A stretch of 32,017 bases of DNA from Gammaproteobacteria bacterium (lineage in GTDB: Bacteria; Pseudomonadota; Gammaproteobacteria; Eutrophobiales; Eutrophobiaceae). Shown piece by piece: positions 15,457 to 24,386 of the stretch. The DNA lies in the NCBI GenBank assembly GCA_016193395.1, contig JACPSH010000030.1, forward strand, positions 1-32,017. Direction: 5' to 3'. The translations under genes were made by a program, and so were the position numbers. The stretch's first letter is position 1, and each line of letters begins with the position of its first letter. The notes beneath the pieces are model-generated. The model searched no databases. It was not told where the DNA came from and saw only the letters and a list, made by a program, of their open reading frames with translations.

Positions 15457-17787
15457 TCATTGTAGCTGCGAATGCCAGAAACGCCGGGTGTGCCGGCGGA
15501 CTTCGCGGATGGAAAGACCGACGCGGCTGACGCGCACTTCAATGGCCCCCGATCGGCCGGTATCCAGTACCCTTGCGCCATGTCTCTGATAGCGGACGAT
15601 TATATCCTTTTTCGGGAAACCGAAGCGATTGCGGTAGCCCGCCGGGAACAGCACGACATCGGGCCGCACGGCGTCAATGAACGCCGGGGACGATGACGTC
15701 CTGCTGCCGTGATGCGGCGCAATCAGCACGCCGGCGTGCAATGCGGATGAAGCACGCTCCACGAGCGCGCGCTCGGCTTCCCATTCGATGTCGCCAGTCA
15801 GAAGCGCCGCCCGGCCAGCCGCGCTGACGCGCAATACGCACGAACGGTTGTTGCCGGCCAGCGCCGAATTCACCGGCGGGTGGAGAATGGCGAACACAAC
15901 ACCGTCCCACTCCCACGTTTCACCGGCACGGCAGGCCGTCGCGCCCGGCGCCGGCACCGCTTCCGGCACTCCGGCAAGGAGACGTTTCACTCCGATGCTG
16001 TCCAGTACGTCGGCCAGGCCGCCGACATGATCATTGTCACCGTGGCTGAGCACGAGCGTATCGATCGACCGCAAACCGTAATGGCGCAGGTACGGCATTA
16101 CGACCGCGGAGCCGGCATTGAAGTCCGCTCCAAAACGCGGACCGGTATCATAGACCAGCGTGTGATGGTGCGTCCGGATCACCGCGGACAGTCCCTGCCC
16201 TACATCCAGCAGCGCCAGGTCGAACTCCCCCGGCAAGGGCGCGGTGTCCGGCGGAAACCAGAGCGGCAAAAACCACACCATGCCGAGCCAGCGACCCGGG
16301 AGTCCGCGCGGCAGGAGCAGGATGGCGGCGCCGAGCGTCCCGCTGAGGAGCGCCGACACCGAAGGGGCCTGCAGACCCAGTACGCTCCAAGTGGTATCGG
16401 CCAACGATTGCAGGAAGGGCCAGAGGAGATCGAGCGACCACAACGCAACCCGGAGCAGCAGTTCACCGGCATGCGCCCAGATCGGGAAAAGCATCGTGCC
16501 GGCAAGAATCAGCGGGACGGCCAGAAACGTGATCCATGGCACCGCCACCAGGTTCGCCACGATGCCGACCAGCGGCACCTGCTGGAACCATGCGACCAGA
16601 ATGGGAATCAAGGCGACCGACACCACCCACTGCACGTGGCCCCAGCGCCACCACCATCCGCTTTGGCCCACACGGTTGCCGAGGCCCCAGGCAATGGCCG
16701 CAACGGCCAGGAACGAGAGCCAGAATCCCGGCGCCAGCGCCGAGAACGGATCGATCAGCAACACCGCAAGCAGGGCCAGCGCCAGGACGTGCGACATCGC
16801 GGATTGCGAATGCAAAACCCGCAGCGACATCCATACGCCGATCATGACGACCGAGCGCTGCGTCGGCACCGAAAATCCCGCCAGGGCCGAATAGATGATG
16901 GCGCCTGCCACAGCGGCAATCGACGCGGCATGCGGCGCGGCGAGCAGTCGGCAGGCGCTCGCCGACAGTGGCCACACGCGGCCCGCAAACAGGAAACAGA
17001 GTCCGGCGAAGAATGCGACGTGCAATCCGGAGATCGCCAGCAGATGGGTCGTGCCGCTTCGGTTCAGCACGCGCCAGTGCGCGGAAGTCATCGCGCCCGT
17101 ATCGCCGACCGCAAGCGCAGCGATCAACGGCCCGCGTCGCTCGCCATCGAACAGCGGGTTCAGCCGCTCGCGGACCGCAAAGCGGTAGCGATCCACATTC
17201 AGGAGATTCGGGCTCTCGAGCTTCCCGTTCGAAGGCGACTCGACTACGTAACCCGTCGCGCGGATCCCCTGCTGGAACAACCAGCCCTCGTAATCGAAGC
17301 CGCCCGGATTCATGAAGCCCGCCGGGCGTTTGAGCTTGAGCGTGAGTTTCCAGCGATCTCCAGGAACCAGCTCAGGCGCGGCGCGGTACCAGCTCAGCCT
17401 CACCTTGCCAAGTGGCGGCCAGTGGTGATTACCCGCATCTCCCAACTCTGCGATGCGGAGATCGAAACGCACGACACCGTCGCGCGCAGTGGGTAGTGAA
17501 TCAATCTCGCCGATTGCGGTCAGGACCCGCCCTTCCAGCTCCGGCTCGAGCCGATCATCGAGCGCGATGTCGGCCCGGAACAGCGCCCAGAGAAATCCCG
17601 CCAGGAACCATAGCGGCCATCGCAACCACGAACAGCGCAGCGCGAAGACAAGCACGGCCGGAAAGACAGCCAGAAACCACAACGAGGGAAGATCGGGGAG
17701 GCGGGTGAGACACCACACACCGAGCAGAAAGAGAGCACTTCCTGTGCGCATCCTTGCGAATCCCAGGCGACTTATGTCATACCGCAC
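15457..17787 (-). CDS. comEC: ComEC/Rec2 DNA uptake channel
   Basis: ComEC is the inner-membrane channel that brings single-stranded DNA into the cytoplasm during natural transformation. The 776-residue protein has an N-terminal membrane/OB-type region (DUF4131-like), the central 'competence' domain with many helices (HLLAISGLHVAFFAGL, GFSVPTQRSVVMIGVWM) and a C-terminal metallo-beta-lactamase domain (LLDVGQGLSAVI, LSHGDNDHVGG, LLTGDIEWEAE, APHHGS). The metal-binding HxDxDH-type motif is intact, so nuclease activity is possible. The start could instead be the Met at 17751 (MRTGSALFLLG), which lies closer to the first helix. The upstream four-gene envelope operon ends 59 bp before it on the same strand. 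Confidence 0.95.
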   Translation of the reverse strand: MRYDISRLGFARMRTGSALFLLGVWCLTRLPDLPSLWFLAVFPAVLVFALRCSWLRWPLWFLAGFLWALFRADIALDDRLEPELEGRVLTAIGEIDSLPTARDGVVRFDLRIAELGDAGNHHWPPLGKVRLSWYRAAPELVPGDRWKLTLKLKRPAGFMNPGGFDYEGWLFQQGIRATGYVVESPSNGKLESPNLLNVDRYRFAVRERLNPLFDGERRGPLIAALAVGDTGAMTSAHWRVLNRSGTTHLLAISGLHVAFFAGLCFLFAGRVWPLSASACRLLAAPHAASIAAVAGAIIYSALAGFSVPTQRSVVMIGVWMSLRVLHSQSAMSHVLALALLAVLLIDPFSALAPGFWLSFLAVAAIAWGLGNRVGQSGWWWRWGHVQWVVSVALIPILVAWFQQVPLVGIVANLVAVPWITFLAVPLILAGTMLFPIWAHAGELLLRVALWSLDLLWPFLQSLADTTWSVLGLQAPSVSALLSGTLGAAILLLPRGLPGRWLGMVWFLPLWFPPDTAPLPGEFDLALLDVGQGLSAVIRTHHHTLVYDTGPRFGADFNAGSAVVMPYLRHYGLRSIDTLVLSHGDNDHVGGLADVLDSIGVKRLLAGVPEAVPAPGATACRAGETWEWDGVVFAILHPPVNSALAGNNRSCVLRVSAAGRAALLTGDIEWEAERALVERASSALHAGVLIAPHHGSRTSSSPAFIDAVRPDVVLFPAGYRNRFGFPKKDIIVRYQRHGARVLDTGRSGAIEVRVSRVGLSIREVRRHTRRFWHSQLQ

Positions 17788-17846
17788 GCAGACAGGCTTT
17801 CAGTCGAACTCCGCCTGTATGTCCATCGAGGGCAGGTGGATGCATG

Positions 17847-18164
17847 CTAGACAAACGTCGCCAGTTTTGCGGCCAGCTTCGCGGCGGCTATCACCAACTG
17901 CTGCGTCTGGGCCGCCTGGTCTATCTCCGCACGAATCAGCCGCATCTGCTTCACGTCATTCTCCGTAGTCACTACCCCCGCGGCCAATAGCTTCTTACGT
18001 GCGCGGCTGAGCGCGTTGTATGCTGCGGTCACCTTCGGCTTCAGTTCCTGCACGGTCGGCATATCTCCATTCTGGATCGCCCGACGATAAGCCTTGTCGA
18101 GAGTAAACGCGGCCTCCTTTGCGTCCTCCAGGACTATTTGATCAGTATCTGTCGTGGTGGGCAT
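17847..18164 (-). CDS. Small helical protein of unknown function (envelope operon, gene 4)
   Basis: I do not recognise this 105-residue protein. It is polar and strongly helical, with Ala, Lys, Gln and Leu spaced as in a coiled coil, for example ALSRARKKLLAAGVVTTENDVKQMRLIRAEIDQAAQTQQLVIAAAKLAAKL split over two helices. There is no signal peptide or cysteine, so it is likely cytoplasmic, unlike the other three products of the operon. TGAGGA precedes the ATG by about eight bases. It is last in the operon, 17 bp after the lipoprotein gene, and comEC follows after 59 bp. Confidence 0.7.
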   Translation of the reverse strand: MPTTTDTDQIVLEDAKEAAFTLDKAYRRAIQNGDMPTVQELKPKVTAAYNALSRARKKLLAAGVVTTENDVKQMRLIRAEIDQAAQTQQLVIAAAKLAAKLATFV

Positions 18165-18181
18165 ATATGAATCCTCAGCGA

Positions 18182-19123
18182 TTATTGTTCGCTCCTCGCA
18201 GCGTTGACTTGTTGCAGCGCGTTGTCGAACAGAGCCTTGATATCAGAGTCAGCACGAATCTCCCCCAGAACCTGATCGGCCTTCGCCTGGGCTTCGGACA
18301 AATCGAAGCCTGTGATGTGACCGGCGACCTTGAAGGCGACGGTCAGGGCCTCGTTAATGTCATCAAGAGATAACTGGTCATAGGCCAGCAATAACTTTTT
18401 CAACTCAACACCCAATTTGGCGGCCGTCACGCTTTGCTCGATTGCCTCCTTGGTCGTCTGTGCTTCCAGTGCTCCTAGGCTTCGCAGCCGCTTTTCCACA
18501 TCGAGATAGCGAAGCCGTTTCACTTCATCGCTTGCCTTCGGATCGCCCTTGATTGTTTCCAGGTCCAATGCCAACTCGGCCCTCTGGCGGGTGAATTCGG
18601 GCGGGGACGCCTTGATGGACTGGGCGAACGCAACCAGTTGCGCCACAAGCTTGTCCAGATACGGAACGGCTTCCTTCACGGATTCACGCGCCAGGAAACT
18701 GCCCTTCTCGAGGGACGCGAATATTGCGGTGAATGTCGTATGCTGCTCCCTGATGTCTGCGAGGAACGACTGCCATTCTGATTCGCTCTCACTCAAGTCC
18801 AGCTTGGCGGGATCGACTATCGTCCGGAGATCCTCAAGCGATATTCCGTCCGTGTCTCCCTGGACCAGTTCGATCAATTCCTTCGAGGCCTGCTCCGAAG
18901 TACGAAGCGTTGTGCTCGTTTCCTTGACTCTCAACCCATCAATCCTGTCGACAGCCGCAAGCGACTCCACTTCGAACTGCGCCGCTCCCACCTTTATGGC
19001 CTTTGCTTTTTGCGCGCATCCCTGCGAAAGGGCCGCAAGCACGATTAAGAGAAAAACGGTTCCACTCCGTGTTGCCATCTCTGCCGGACTCCTCATAACC
19101 ATTCCCCATTTGTGAGATGTCAT
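18182..19123 (-). CDS. Putative helical lipoprotein (envelope operon, gene 3)
   Basis: The 313-residue product has an N-terminal hydrophobic stretch and a lipobox, LSQGC, at about residues 32-36, which indicates lipid attachment after export. The mature part is nearly all predicted helix with high Glu, Lys, Leu and Ala content (DIREQHTTFTAIFASLEKGSF, KEAVPYLDKLVAQLVAFAQSI, AIEQSVTAAKLGVELKKLLLAYDQL), suggesting a long bundle or coiled coil. I find no known domain. The ATG at 19123 overlaps the stop of the preceding gene (ATGA). Later in-frame starts at 19102, 19096 or 19078 would give a more standard signal peptide length, so the exact start is open. Confidence 0.72.
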   Translation of the reverse strand: MTSHKWGMVMRSPAEMATRSGTVFLLIVLAALSQGCAQKAKAIKVGAAQFEVESLAAVDRIDGLRVKETSTTLRTSEQASKELIELVQGDTDGISLEDLRTIVDPAKLDLSESESEWQSFLADIREQHTTFTAIFASLEKGSFLARESVKEAVPYLDKLVAQLVAFAQSIKASPPEFTRQRAELALDLETIKGDPKASDEVKRLRYLDVEKRLRSLGALEAQTTKEAIEQSVTAAKLGVELKKLLLAYDQLSLDDINEALTVAFKVAGHITGFDLSEAQAKADQVLGEIRADSDIKALFDNALQQVNAARSEQ

Positions 19124-19731
19124 TTGGCTGTGTTGTCAGCACTATCTGCTGACGTATCGGCTCCGTCCGGCTGCGTAGCCACGTTATCAATCGCCTTCAC
19201 CGGGTACACTTCGCTCAGATACAGGTAAAAGAAGCCGAGCGATACGATCAGGACAATCAATCCGATCACGGTCGACGATATCTCAAGCCCGTCCCTGGAT
19301 ATCTTGAACGTTGTTGTCTCATTAGCGCCGGCGCGGAACTCCAGGTACGCCATTCGCATCGCAAATGTGATCAATACGACCACCATCAGGAAAATAAAGA
19401 TAGACGACCAGTAGTGCCACCTGAAAACCGTGAGCCGCTGCTGCCACGCGTTCTTGTCGTAGTTGCTTCGATTCTCGTAATACGCTTTAAGCTCCAGTAG
19501 CGACGCCTTGGTGGCTTCATCGCGTGTGCGGCGCAAGTCGTCTGACGCACTCAAGCCAGTAGTTCCGGGCCGGACGGCTTCAGCACTTGCTCGCGCAGTT
19601 TCCGCCGCCTTGGCAAAATCGATCTTTGCCGTATCGGCGGTTGCGTTCGTCCCCGAGTCAGCGGCGCCTAGCAGCACTCCCGGCTGCAACAACGCAGCTA
19701 TGCAAGCTAAGGAAATGACCAGTCTCTTCAT
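19120..19731 (-). CDS. Membrane protein with signal peptide and two TM helices (envelope operon, gene 2)
   Basis: Starting at the ATG at 19731 (MKRLVISLACIAALLQPGVLLGAAD) the product is 203 residues. It has a cleavable signal sequence, a soluble helical stretch (AETARASAEAVRP, ATKASLLELKAYYENRSNYDKNAWQQRL), a first membrane helix (HYWSSIFIFLMVVVLITFAM), a loop with FKISRDGLEISS, and a second helix (TVIGLIVLIVSLGFFYLYL) followed by an acidic Asp/Ala-rich tail. An upstream ATG at 19755 would overlap the previous gene and put eight residues before the signal sequence, so I prefer 19731, four bases after that gene's stop. The family is unknown to me. Confidence 0.7.
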   Translation of the reverse strand: MKRLVISLACIAALLQPGVLLGAADSGTNATADTAKIDFAKAAETARASAEAVRPGTTGLSASDDLRRTRDEATKASLLELKAYYENRSNYDKNAWQQRLTVFRWHYWSSIFIFLMVVVLITFAMRMAYLEFRAGANETTTFKISRDGLEISSTVIGLIVLIVSLGFFYLYLSEVYPVKAIDNVATQPDGADTSADSADNTAK

Positions 19732-19735
19732 TGCA

Positions 19736-20185
19736 TTAGCGCCACGCGTCGGCAAGTTGCTTGAAAATGTTTTCGTAATAACTGATCAACTCCTTTGCAC
19801 AACCTGTCGGCTCACTCTCTTCCATTTGTTGTCTTTCCTCCTCCGACAGCCGATCCCAGACCCGTGCCCGCAGTGTCGCGGCCCGCAACACATCATCCAC
19901 CGAATCCTCGCAACCCGCCCCCAATCCCCGGCCCTCACCGATGGCGTGACCACTGATTGGCTCCGGTCCAGTCGGCGCCATCGTCGCTGGAAACTGCTGA
20001 TTCTGTATGCTCGCAGGCCCATCCGGAGCGTACATACCGAAATCGCCGCTTCCGTTTCCAGAGACTGATGGAATCGAGACGGGTTGAGGCGGAGCCGGGG
20101 GCGCCACGATTTGGGCGTGCGTGGGGGAAACAACGATGAGAGACAACAATGCTGATAATCCGGTCGTCCGCAGTGCGAGATTCAT
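19736..20185 (-). CDS. Secreted Pro-rich protein of unknown function (envelope operon, gene 1)
   Basis: The 149-residue product begins MNLALRTTGLSALLSLIVVS and has a signal peptide cut after THA, then a Pro-rich segment (QIVAPPAPPQPVSIPSV), a Gly/Ser-rich linker and a C-terminal helical domain with two cysteines (GCEDSVDD and TGCAKEL) that could pair. AGGAG six bases before the ATG at 20185 fixes the start; the frame extends to 20218, but without such a site. It heads a tight operon of four genes (gaps or overlaps of -4 to 17 bp). No function can be assigned from sequence. Confidence 0.7.
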   Translation of the reverse strand: MNLALRTTGLSALLSLIVVSPTHAQIVAPPAPPQPVSIPSVSGNGSGDFGMYAPDGPASIQNQQFPATMAPTGPEPISGHAIGEGRGLGAGCEDSVDDVLRAATLRARVWDRLSEEERQQMEESEPTGCAKELISYYENIFKQLADAWR

Positions 20186-20315
20186 GTCATCTCCTCTGAC
20201 AGGCAGTCGGCCTTGCACCGAAGCTGCAACTTTTCCGGTTTATGGGGTCACAAACGACTGGGAAAGGCTACTCCTGGATGGATTTCCACAACATCACCCA
20301 AATGGGTGAGGAAAA

Positions 20316-20349
20316 GCTGTAAACTGCGCCCCCCATGCCCCACCCCCCG
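20316..20349 (+). repeat. 34-bp direct repeat, copy 1 (copy of the DUF2062 promoter/start)
   Basis: The segment GCTGTAAACTGCGCCCC, one variable base, CATGCCCCACC, one variable base and CCGC is repeated at 21759-21792 with two mismatches. At the second site it forms the presumed -10 region and first codons of the DUF2062 gene. Here the open frame after the ATG (20335) diverges at once into GC-rich sequence and encodes nothing recognisable. The two copies bracket the APC permease gene. Confidence 0.85.
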
Positions 20350-20392
20350 CGCGGAGGCGGCGAGCGGAACGACCCATGGCCCGGACCCGCGC

Positions 20393-21736
20393 TCAAACCT
20401 TCGCGTTGCGGCCCACCAGGTATGCGAAGCACCCGATGACAAACACCACCACGATCCAGTATGCCTCGTGAAGATCGTGTCCGAACGCGTAATCCACGCT
20501 CGCGTAGCACAGGAACAACGTCACGATGCAGAACAGCAGGGGCGTAAAGGGAAACCATGGCACGCGAAAGGCGCGTGGCCGATCCGCGTCGCGCCGGCGC
20601 AATACGAAAACTCCGACCACAACCATGAGCGTGAAGAGCCAGTAGACCGGGGCGCTGAAGACGACCAGCCGCGTAAAGGCATCCCGATTGGTGCCAACGG
20701 CCAGGATCAGGGCAAGCGTCGCGAGCGACTGAAGCGTCAGCGCCGCGACGGGCGAGTCGAGTCTCGCGTTCCAATTGCCAAGCCAGCGATAGAGGCGGTA
20801 ATCCCTTCCCAGGGCGTAATAGACCCGCGCATTGGTGAACAACATGGCGTTGATGTTCCCGAGACAGGTCACGCAGATCAGAAGGCTGATCACGTCACCT
20901 CCGAACTCGCCCAGGAGCGGTGTCACCACATCGGTCGCAATGGACTGTGAAGAACGGGCGCCCTCATAACCGAGGACATCGAGATAGGCGAGATTGACCA
21001 GAACATAAATGAGCGTGATGCCAATCGTCCCCCACAGCAGGGCGCGCAGAAGGTTGCGGTTCGGATCGATGACTTCGGCGGCGACAAAGGAGATATTCGA
21101 CCAGCCGCCATAGGCGAACAGCACCAGGATCAGCGCGAGACCGGGATCCGGCTCCGTCAGCGGCCCGCTGGATTGCGTCCCGGGCGCGCCCGGCGCCAGG
21201 AATCCGGCAAGGCATACGACTGCAATTCCACCGACCTTGGCAACCGTCAGGACGTTCTGCGTGTATTTGCCCTCGCGGACTCCCGACACGTTTATCAGCG
21301 TCAGAACGGCCACCGCCGCGCTCGCCGCCAGAAGGTCGCCATGGCTGTCGGGCTGTGCCGGCATCAACTGCCACCAATAGCGCGCGAAGATGAATGCCAG
21401 GGCTCCGATGTTCGCCGGCTGCACTATCCAGAAGTGCATCCATGCAAACAGGAACCCCGCGCCTCTGCCAAAGGCGCGCGTGAGGTACAGATAATCCCCG
21501 CCCGCACCCGGGTAAGTCGTGGCAAGCTCGGCGTAGCATAATGCGCCCGCCAGGGAGACGAGCCCGCCCAGCAACCAGAACGCCATGAACACGAGCGGGC
21601 CGGGCAAGGCAGCCGCGATCAGCGGCGTCGTCTGGTAGATCCCGGCGCCGATCACGATCCCGACGATGATGCTGACGGAATCGAACAGCGTGAGTTGGCG
21701 GCGTGGTCCGCTCATAGGCGGGGACTTTATGCCCAT
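20393..21736 (-). CDS. APC-superfamily amino acid permease
   Basis: A 447-residue transporter with about 12 membrane helices. It begins with the APC signature LTLFDSVSIIVGIVIGAGIYQTTPLIA (the GxG unwound region of helix 1), then ALCYAELATTYPGAGGDYLYLTRAFG (helix 2-3 block), and later FAYGGWSNISFVAAEVIDPNRNLLRALLWG (helix 6 block). This matches the amino acid/polyamine/organocation family, LAT-like subgroup. The substrate cannot be told from sequence. The start could also be the Met at 21715. It lies between the four-gene operon and the DUF2062 gene, only 41 bp from the divergent DUF2062 start, and is bracketed by the 34-bp direct repeats, so it was probably acquired by insertion. Confidence 0.9.
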   Translation of the reverse strand: MGIKSPPMSGPRRQLTLFDSVSIIVGIVIGAGIYQTTPLIAAALPGPLVFMAFWLLGGLVSLAGALCYAELATTYPGAGGDYLYLTRAFGRGAGFLFAWMHFWIVQPANIGALAFIFARYWWQLMPAQPDSHGDLLAASAAVAVLTLINVSGVREGKYTQNVLTVAKVGGIAVVCLAGFLAPGAPGTQSSGPLTEPDPGLALILVLFAYGGWSNISFVAAEVIDPNRNLLRALLWGTIGITLIYVLVNLAYLDVLGYEGARSSQSIATDVVTPLLGEFGGDVISLLICVTCLGNINAMLFTNARVYYALGRDYRLYRWLGNWNARLDSPVAALTLQSLATLALILAVGTNRDAFTRLVVFSAPVYWLFTLMVVVGVFVLRRRDADRPRAFRVPWFPFTPLLFCIVTLFLCYASVDYAFGHDLHEAYWIVVVFVIGCFAYLVGRNAKV

Positions 21737-21758
21737 TCGCTTACCGTAGCGACAAAAC

Positions 21759-21792
21759 GCTGTAAACTGCGCCCCGCATGCCCCACCGCCGC
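21759..21792 (+). repeat. 34-bp direct repeat, copy 2, spanning the DUF2062 gene start
   Basis: This is the partner of 20316-20349. It includes TAAACT (21763-21768), a reasonable -10 box, nine spacer bases and the ATG at 21778, so the transcript would have little or no leader and no Shine-Dalgarno site. It is presumably the original copy, since it is continuous with an intact gene. Confidence 0.8.
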
Positions 21793-22329
21793 TTCCTGAA
21801 ACGCGTCCTGCCCCGCCACGAGCACATCCGCGGCCACCGCCGGTTCCGGCTGCTGGACGAGCTGCTCGACGACCCGCAGATCTTCCACCTCACGCGGCGC
21901 TCGGCCGCGGGCGGCGTGGCCAACGGACTGTTCATGGCCTTCATTCCCGTGCCGGGCCACATGCTGCTCGCCGCCGTCACCGCGATCCTGCTGCGGGTCA
22001 ATTTGCCGCTCTCGATCGTGCTGGTGTGGATCAGCAACCCGATCACGCTGGCGCCGCAGATGATCCTCGCCTACAAGGTGGGGGCGAAAGTGCTGCACCA
22101 GTCCATCGGACCGATCCACTTCGAGATGTCACTTCGCTGGATGGGCTCGACGCTGATGCAGAGCTGGGAGGAAATGCTGCTGGGGTGCTTTATCCTTGCG
22201 ACGGCGGCGGCGATCCTGGGTTACCTCGCGGTCGACCTTGCCTGGCGTACCGCCATCATGTACAAGGCCGCACAACGCCGGAAAGAACGACGCATTCGGG
22301 ACAAACATCGCAAGGCCGCGCACGACTGA
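21778..22329 (+). CDS. DUF2062 domain membrane protein
   Basis: The 183-residue protein has a basic N terminus (MPHRRFLKRVLPRHEHIRGHRRFRLL split by Arg/His), two to three hydrophobic segments and the DUF2062 core GGVANGLFMAFIPVPGHMLLAAVTAILLRVNLPLSIVLVWISNPIT, with the Pro-rich turn and ISNP motif typical of the family. The C terminus is another hydrophobic segment followed by a Lys/Arg-rich tail. Function is unknown. In related gammaproteobacteria the gene lies between lolCD and comEC. Here lolD is still adjacent on the other side, but comEC is 4 kb away, separated by the permease and envelope operon. Confidence 0.88.
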   Translation: MPHRRFLKRVLPRHEHIRGHRRFRLLDELLDDPQIFHLTRRSAAGGVANGLFMAFIPVPGHMLLAAVTAILLRVNLPLSIVLVWISNPITLAPQMILAYKVGAKVLHQSIGPIHFEMSLRWMGSTLMQSWEEMLLGCFILATAAAILGYLAVDLAWRTAIMYKAAQRRKERRIRDKHRKAAHD

Positions 22330-22355
22330 GGTCGCGAAAAGAAACGAACGACTCT

Positions 22356-23045
22356 TCAGCGCTGCCGTTCGGCCAAATTCCCGTCGTGCAGTTCGTACAC
22401 CCGGTCGAAGCGGTGCATGAGCCCCGGGTTGTGCGTCACCATGATCAGGCTCACGCCATACTCGCGGTTCAGTTCCAGCATCACGTCGAAGACACGCGCA
22501 GCGGTGGCTTCATCCAGGTTGCCGGTGGGTTCATCCGCGAGGATGCACTGCGGGCGCGTCACCAGCGCCCGGGCAATCGCGGCGCGCTGGCGCTCGCCAC
22601 CGGACATCTCGCCGGGCTTGTGCCGCATGCGTTCCGCCAGGCCCACCTTGCCGAGTATCGCCCCGGCCGACTCTTTCGCTTCCGCGGGGCTCGCGCCGCG
22701 GATCAACATCGGCATGGCCACGTTCTCCAGCGCGGTGAACTCCGGCAGCAGGTGATGGAACTGGTAGACGAACCCAAGCTGGCGGTTGCGCAACTCCCCG
22801 CGTTCGCGCTCGGACAACGCCGACATGGGACGCCCGCCGACCTGGACCTCGCCCCCGCTCGGCGCATCGAGCCCGCCCAACAGGTGCAACAGCGTGCTCT
22901 TGCCCGAACCGGAAGCCCCGACCACGGCCACGCACGCGCCGGATTCAACCGCCAGGTCTACGCCCCTCAGCACATCGACCTTGAGATCCCCCTCGGTAAA
23001 GGACTTCGAGAGGCCGGAGCAGGACAGTGCAAAGCCGTTACTCAT
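22356..23045 (-). CDS. lolD: Lipoprotein-releasing system ATP-binding protein LolD
   Basis: LolD powers extraction of mature lipoproteins from the inner membrane and their transfer to LolA. The 229-residue ABC ATPase shows Walker [21 protein letters not shown], the Q-loop region [22 protein letters not shown], the signature [16 protein letters not shown], Walker [13 protein letters not shown] and the H-loop [14 protein letters not shown] is the stretch characteristic of LolD rather than MacB or FtsE. The start overlaps the end of lolC/E by eight bases, so the subunits are made together. Confidence 0.95.
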   Translation of the reverse strand: MSNGFALSCSGLSKSFTEGDLKVDVLRGVDLAVESGACVAVVGASGSGKSTLLHLLGGLDAPSGGEVQVGGRPMSALSERERGELRNRQLGFVYQFHHLLPEFTALENVAMPMLIRGASPAEAKESAGAILGKVGLAERMRHKPGEMSGGERQRAAIARALVTRPQCILADEPTGNLDEATAARVFDVMLELNREYGVSLIMVTHNPGLMHRFDRVYELHDGNLAERQR

Positions 23046-24282
23046 AGCGCAGGGCCTCCGCCGGTTGCGTACGCGCCGCGCGCCACGCCGGGTAGAGGGT
23101 CGCCGTCATGCAGAACAGGAATGCAACCGTCGCAATCACGACCACGTCCCCGCGGTGCAGGTCCGAGGGCAGCTCGCTGATGTAATAGATATCCGGAGAC
23201 AGGAACTTCACGCGGAACAGGCTTTCGATAGCCGGCACGATCGTTTCCACGTTGAGGGCCAGCCACACGCCGCCGATGACGCCGAGCAGGATGCCGATGA
23301 GGCCGATCACCGTGCCCTGGATCACGAAGATGGCGAGGATGCTGCGCGGGCTCGCGCCGAGTGTTCGTAAAACGGCGATGTCCGCCTCCTTGTCCGTCAC
23401 CGTCATGACCAGCGTGGAAATGATATTGAATGCCGCGACCGCCACGATCAGGCTGAGGATCACGAACATCACCGTCTTCTCGGTCTTCAGCGCCCGGAAG
23501 AAATTCACGTGCTGCTGGGTCCAGTCCACGACCCCGTAACTGCCGGGGATCTGGCGCATGATCTCGCGGCTGATGACGGGGGCCTGCATGACGTCGCGGG
23601 TCTTCAGTCGCAGCCCGGTCGCACCCTCGATGCGGAAGAACTTCTGCGCATCCTCCATGTGCACCAGGGCGAGCGCGCTGTCGAACTCGTGCATGCCGAT
23701 CTCGAAAATGCCGGCCACCCGGAAGCGCTTGAGGCGCGGCAGGATCCCGGCCGGGGTGACGTTCGCCTGTGGGGCGACCAGCGTGATCATGTCCCCGGTT
23801 AGCACACCCAGCGAGCGCGCCATCTCCGCGCCGATAATCACGTTGAAGTCACCGGCCTTGAGCGCGTTGAAGTCCCCTTCCCGCATCTTGCCCGCGACCA
23901 TGGACACCTTCGGCTCCTCTTCCGGCAGGATGCCGTTGATGATCGTGCCCTGCACGAGCTTGTTGTTCATGGCCATCCCTTCGGCGCTGACATAGGGCGC
24001 GACGCCGAGGATGTCCGGATGGCCGGACACTTCCCTGGCAATCGTGCGCCAGTCCTTCAGCGTGCCGCCGTAGTCAATCACGGTGGCGTGGGAGGTCATG
24101 CCGAGAATGCGTTCCTTGAGTTCCTTCTCGAAGCCGTTCATCACGGACAGCACCGTGATCAGGGCCGTGACGCCCAGCGCCACGCCAATCATGGAGGTCA
24201 GGGAAATGAAGGAGATGAAGTGATTGCGGCGCTTGGCCCGGACATAGCGCAGGCCGATGAACGCCTCGAAGGGGCGGAACAT
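23038..24282 (-). CDS. lolC: Lipoprotein-releasing system permease LolC/E
   Basis: The 414-residue permease has an N-terminal helix ([40 protein letters not shown]), a large periplasmic MacB-PCD-like domain and three C-terminal FtsX-type helices ([47 protein letters not shown] and [24 protein letters not shown]). Only one lolC/E-type gene is present beside lolD, so it may function as a homodimer (LolF-like), or a second gene lies elsewhere. The proposed -10 box is only six bases before the ATG and no ribosome binding site is present, which points to a leaderless transcript. Confidence 0.93.
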   Translation of the reverse strand: MFRPFEAFIGLRYVRAKRRNHFISFISLTSMIGVALGVTALITVLSVMNGFEKELKERILGMTSHATVIDYGGTLKDWRTIAREVSGHPDILGVAPYVSAEGMAMNNKLVQGTIINGILPEEEPKVSMVAGKMREGDFNALKAGDFNVIIGAEMARSLGVLTGDMITLVAPQANVTPAGILPRLKRFRVAGIFEIGMHEFDSALALVHMEDAQKFFRIEGATGLRLKTRDVMQAPVISREIMRQIPGSYGVVDWTQQHVNFFRALKTEKTVMFVILSLIVAVAAFNIISTLVMTVTDKEADIAVLRTLGASPRSILAIFVIQGTVIGLIGILLGVIGGVWLALNVETIVPAIESLFRVKFLSPDIYYISELPSDLHRGDVVVIATVAFLFCMTATLYPAWRAARTQPAEALRYE

Positions 24283-24288
24283 CGTGGC

Positions 24289-24294
24289 ATTATA
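24289..24294 (-). promoter_or_regulatory. lolC/E promoter -10 box, implying a leaderless mRNA
   Basis: TATAAT on the minus strand is a perfect -10 hexamer, with TTGTTA (four of six -35 bases) 16 bases upstream. Only GCCACG separates it from the lolC/E ATG, so transcription would begin at or next to the A of the start codon. No Shine-Dalgarno sequence is present. Confidence 0.55.
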
Positions 24295-24386
24295 CGGGCC
24301 CTTCTGCGCCTAACAAACCACGTGCCGGCAATCTGCCTCAAACAGTCAAGGAGCTGCGTTTATCGGCGTCAGAGCTCGTTTTCTTA

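Noticed and set aside
15880-17496. 538-codon open frame on the plus strand
   Set aside because: It is antisense to comEC and has Arg/Gln-rich, low-complexity sequence without motifs.
20290-20312. Terminator hairpin TCACCC/GGGTGA
   Set aside because: The stem is short and no T-tract follows on either strand.
20335-20392. Short open frame after repeat copy 1 (MPHPPRGGG...)
   Set aside because: It resembles DUF2062 only for the first three residues and soon runs into the permease gene, so it is treated as a duplicated fragment.
22026-23180. 384-codon open frame on the plus strand
   Set aside because: It overlaps the DUF2062 gene in another frame and is antisense to lolD; no recognisable domain.
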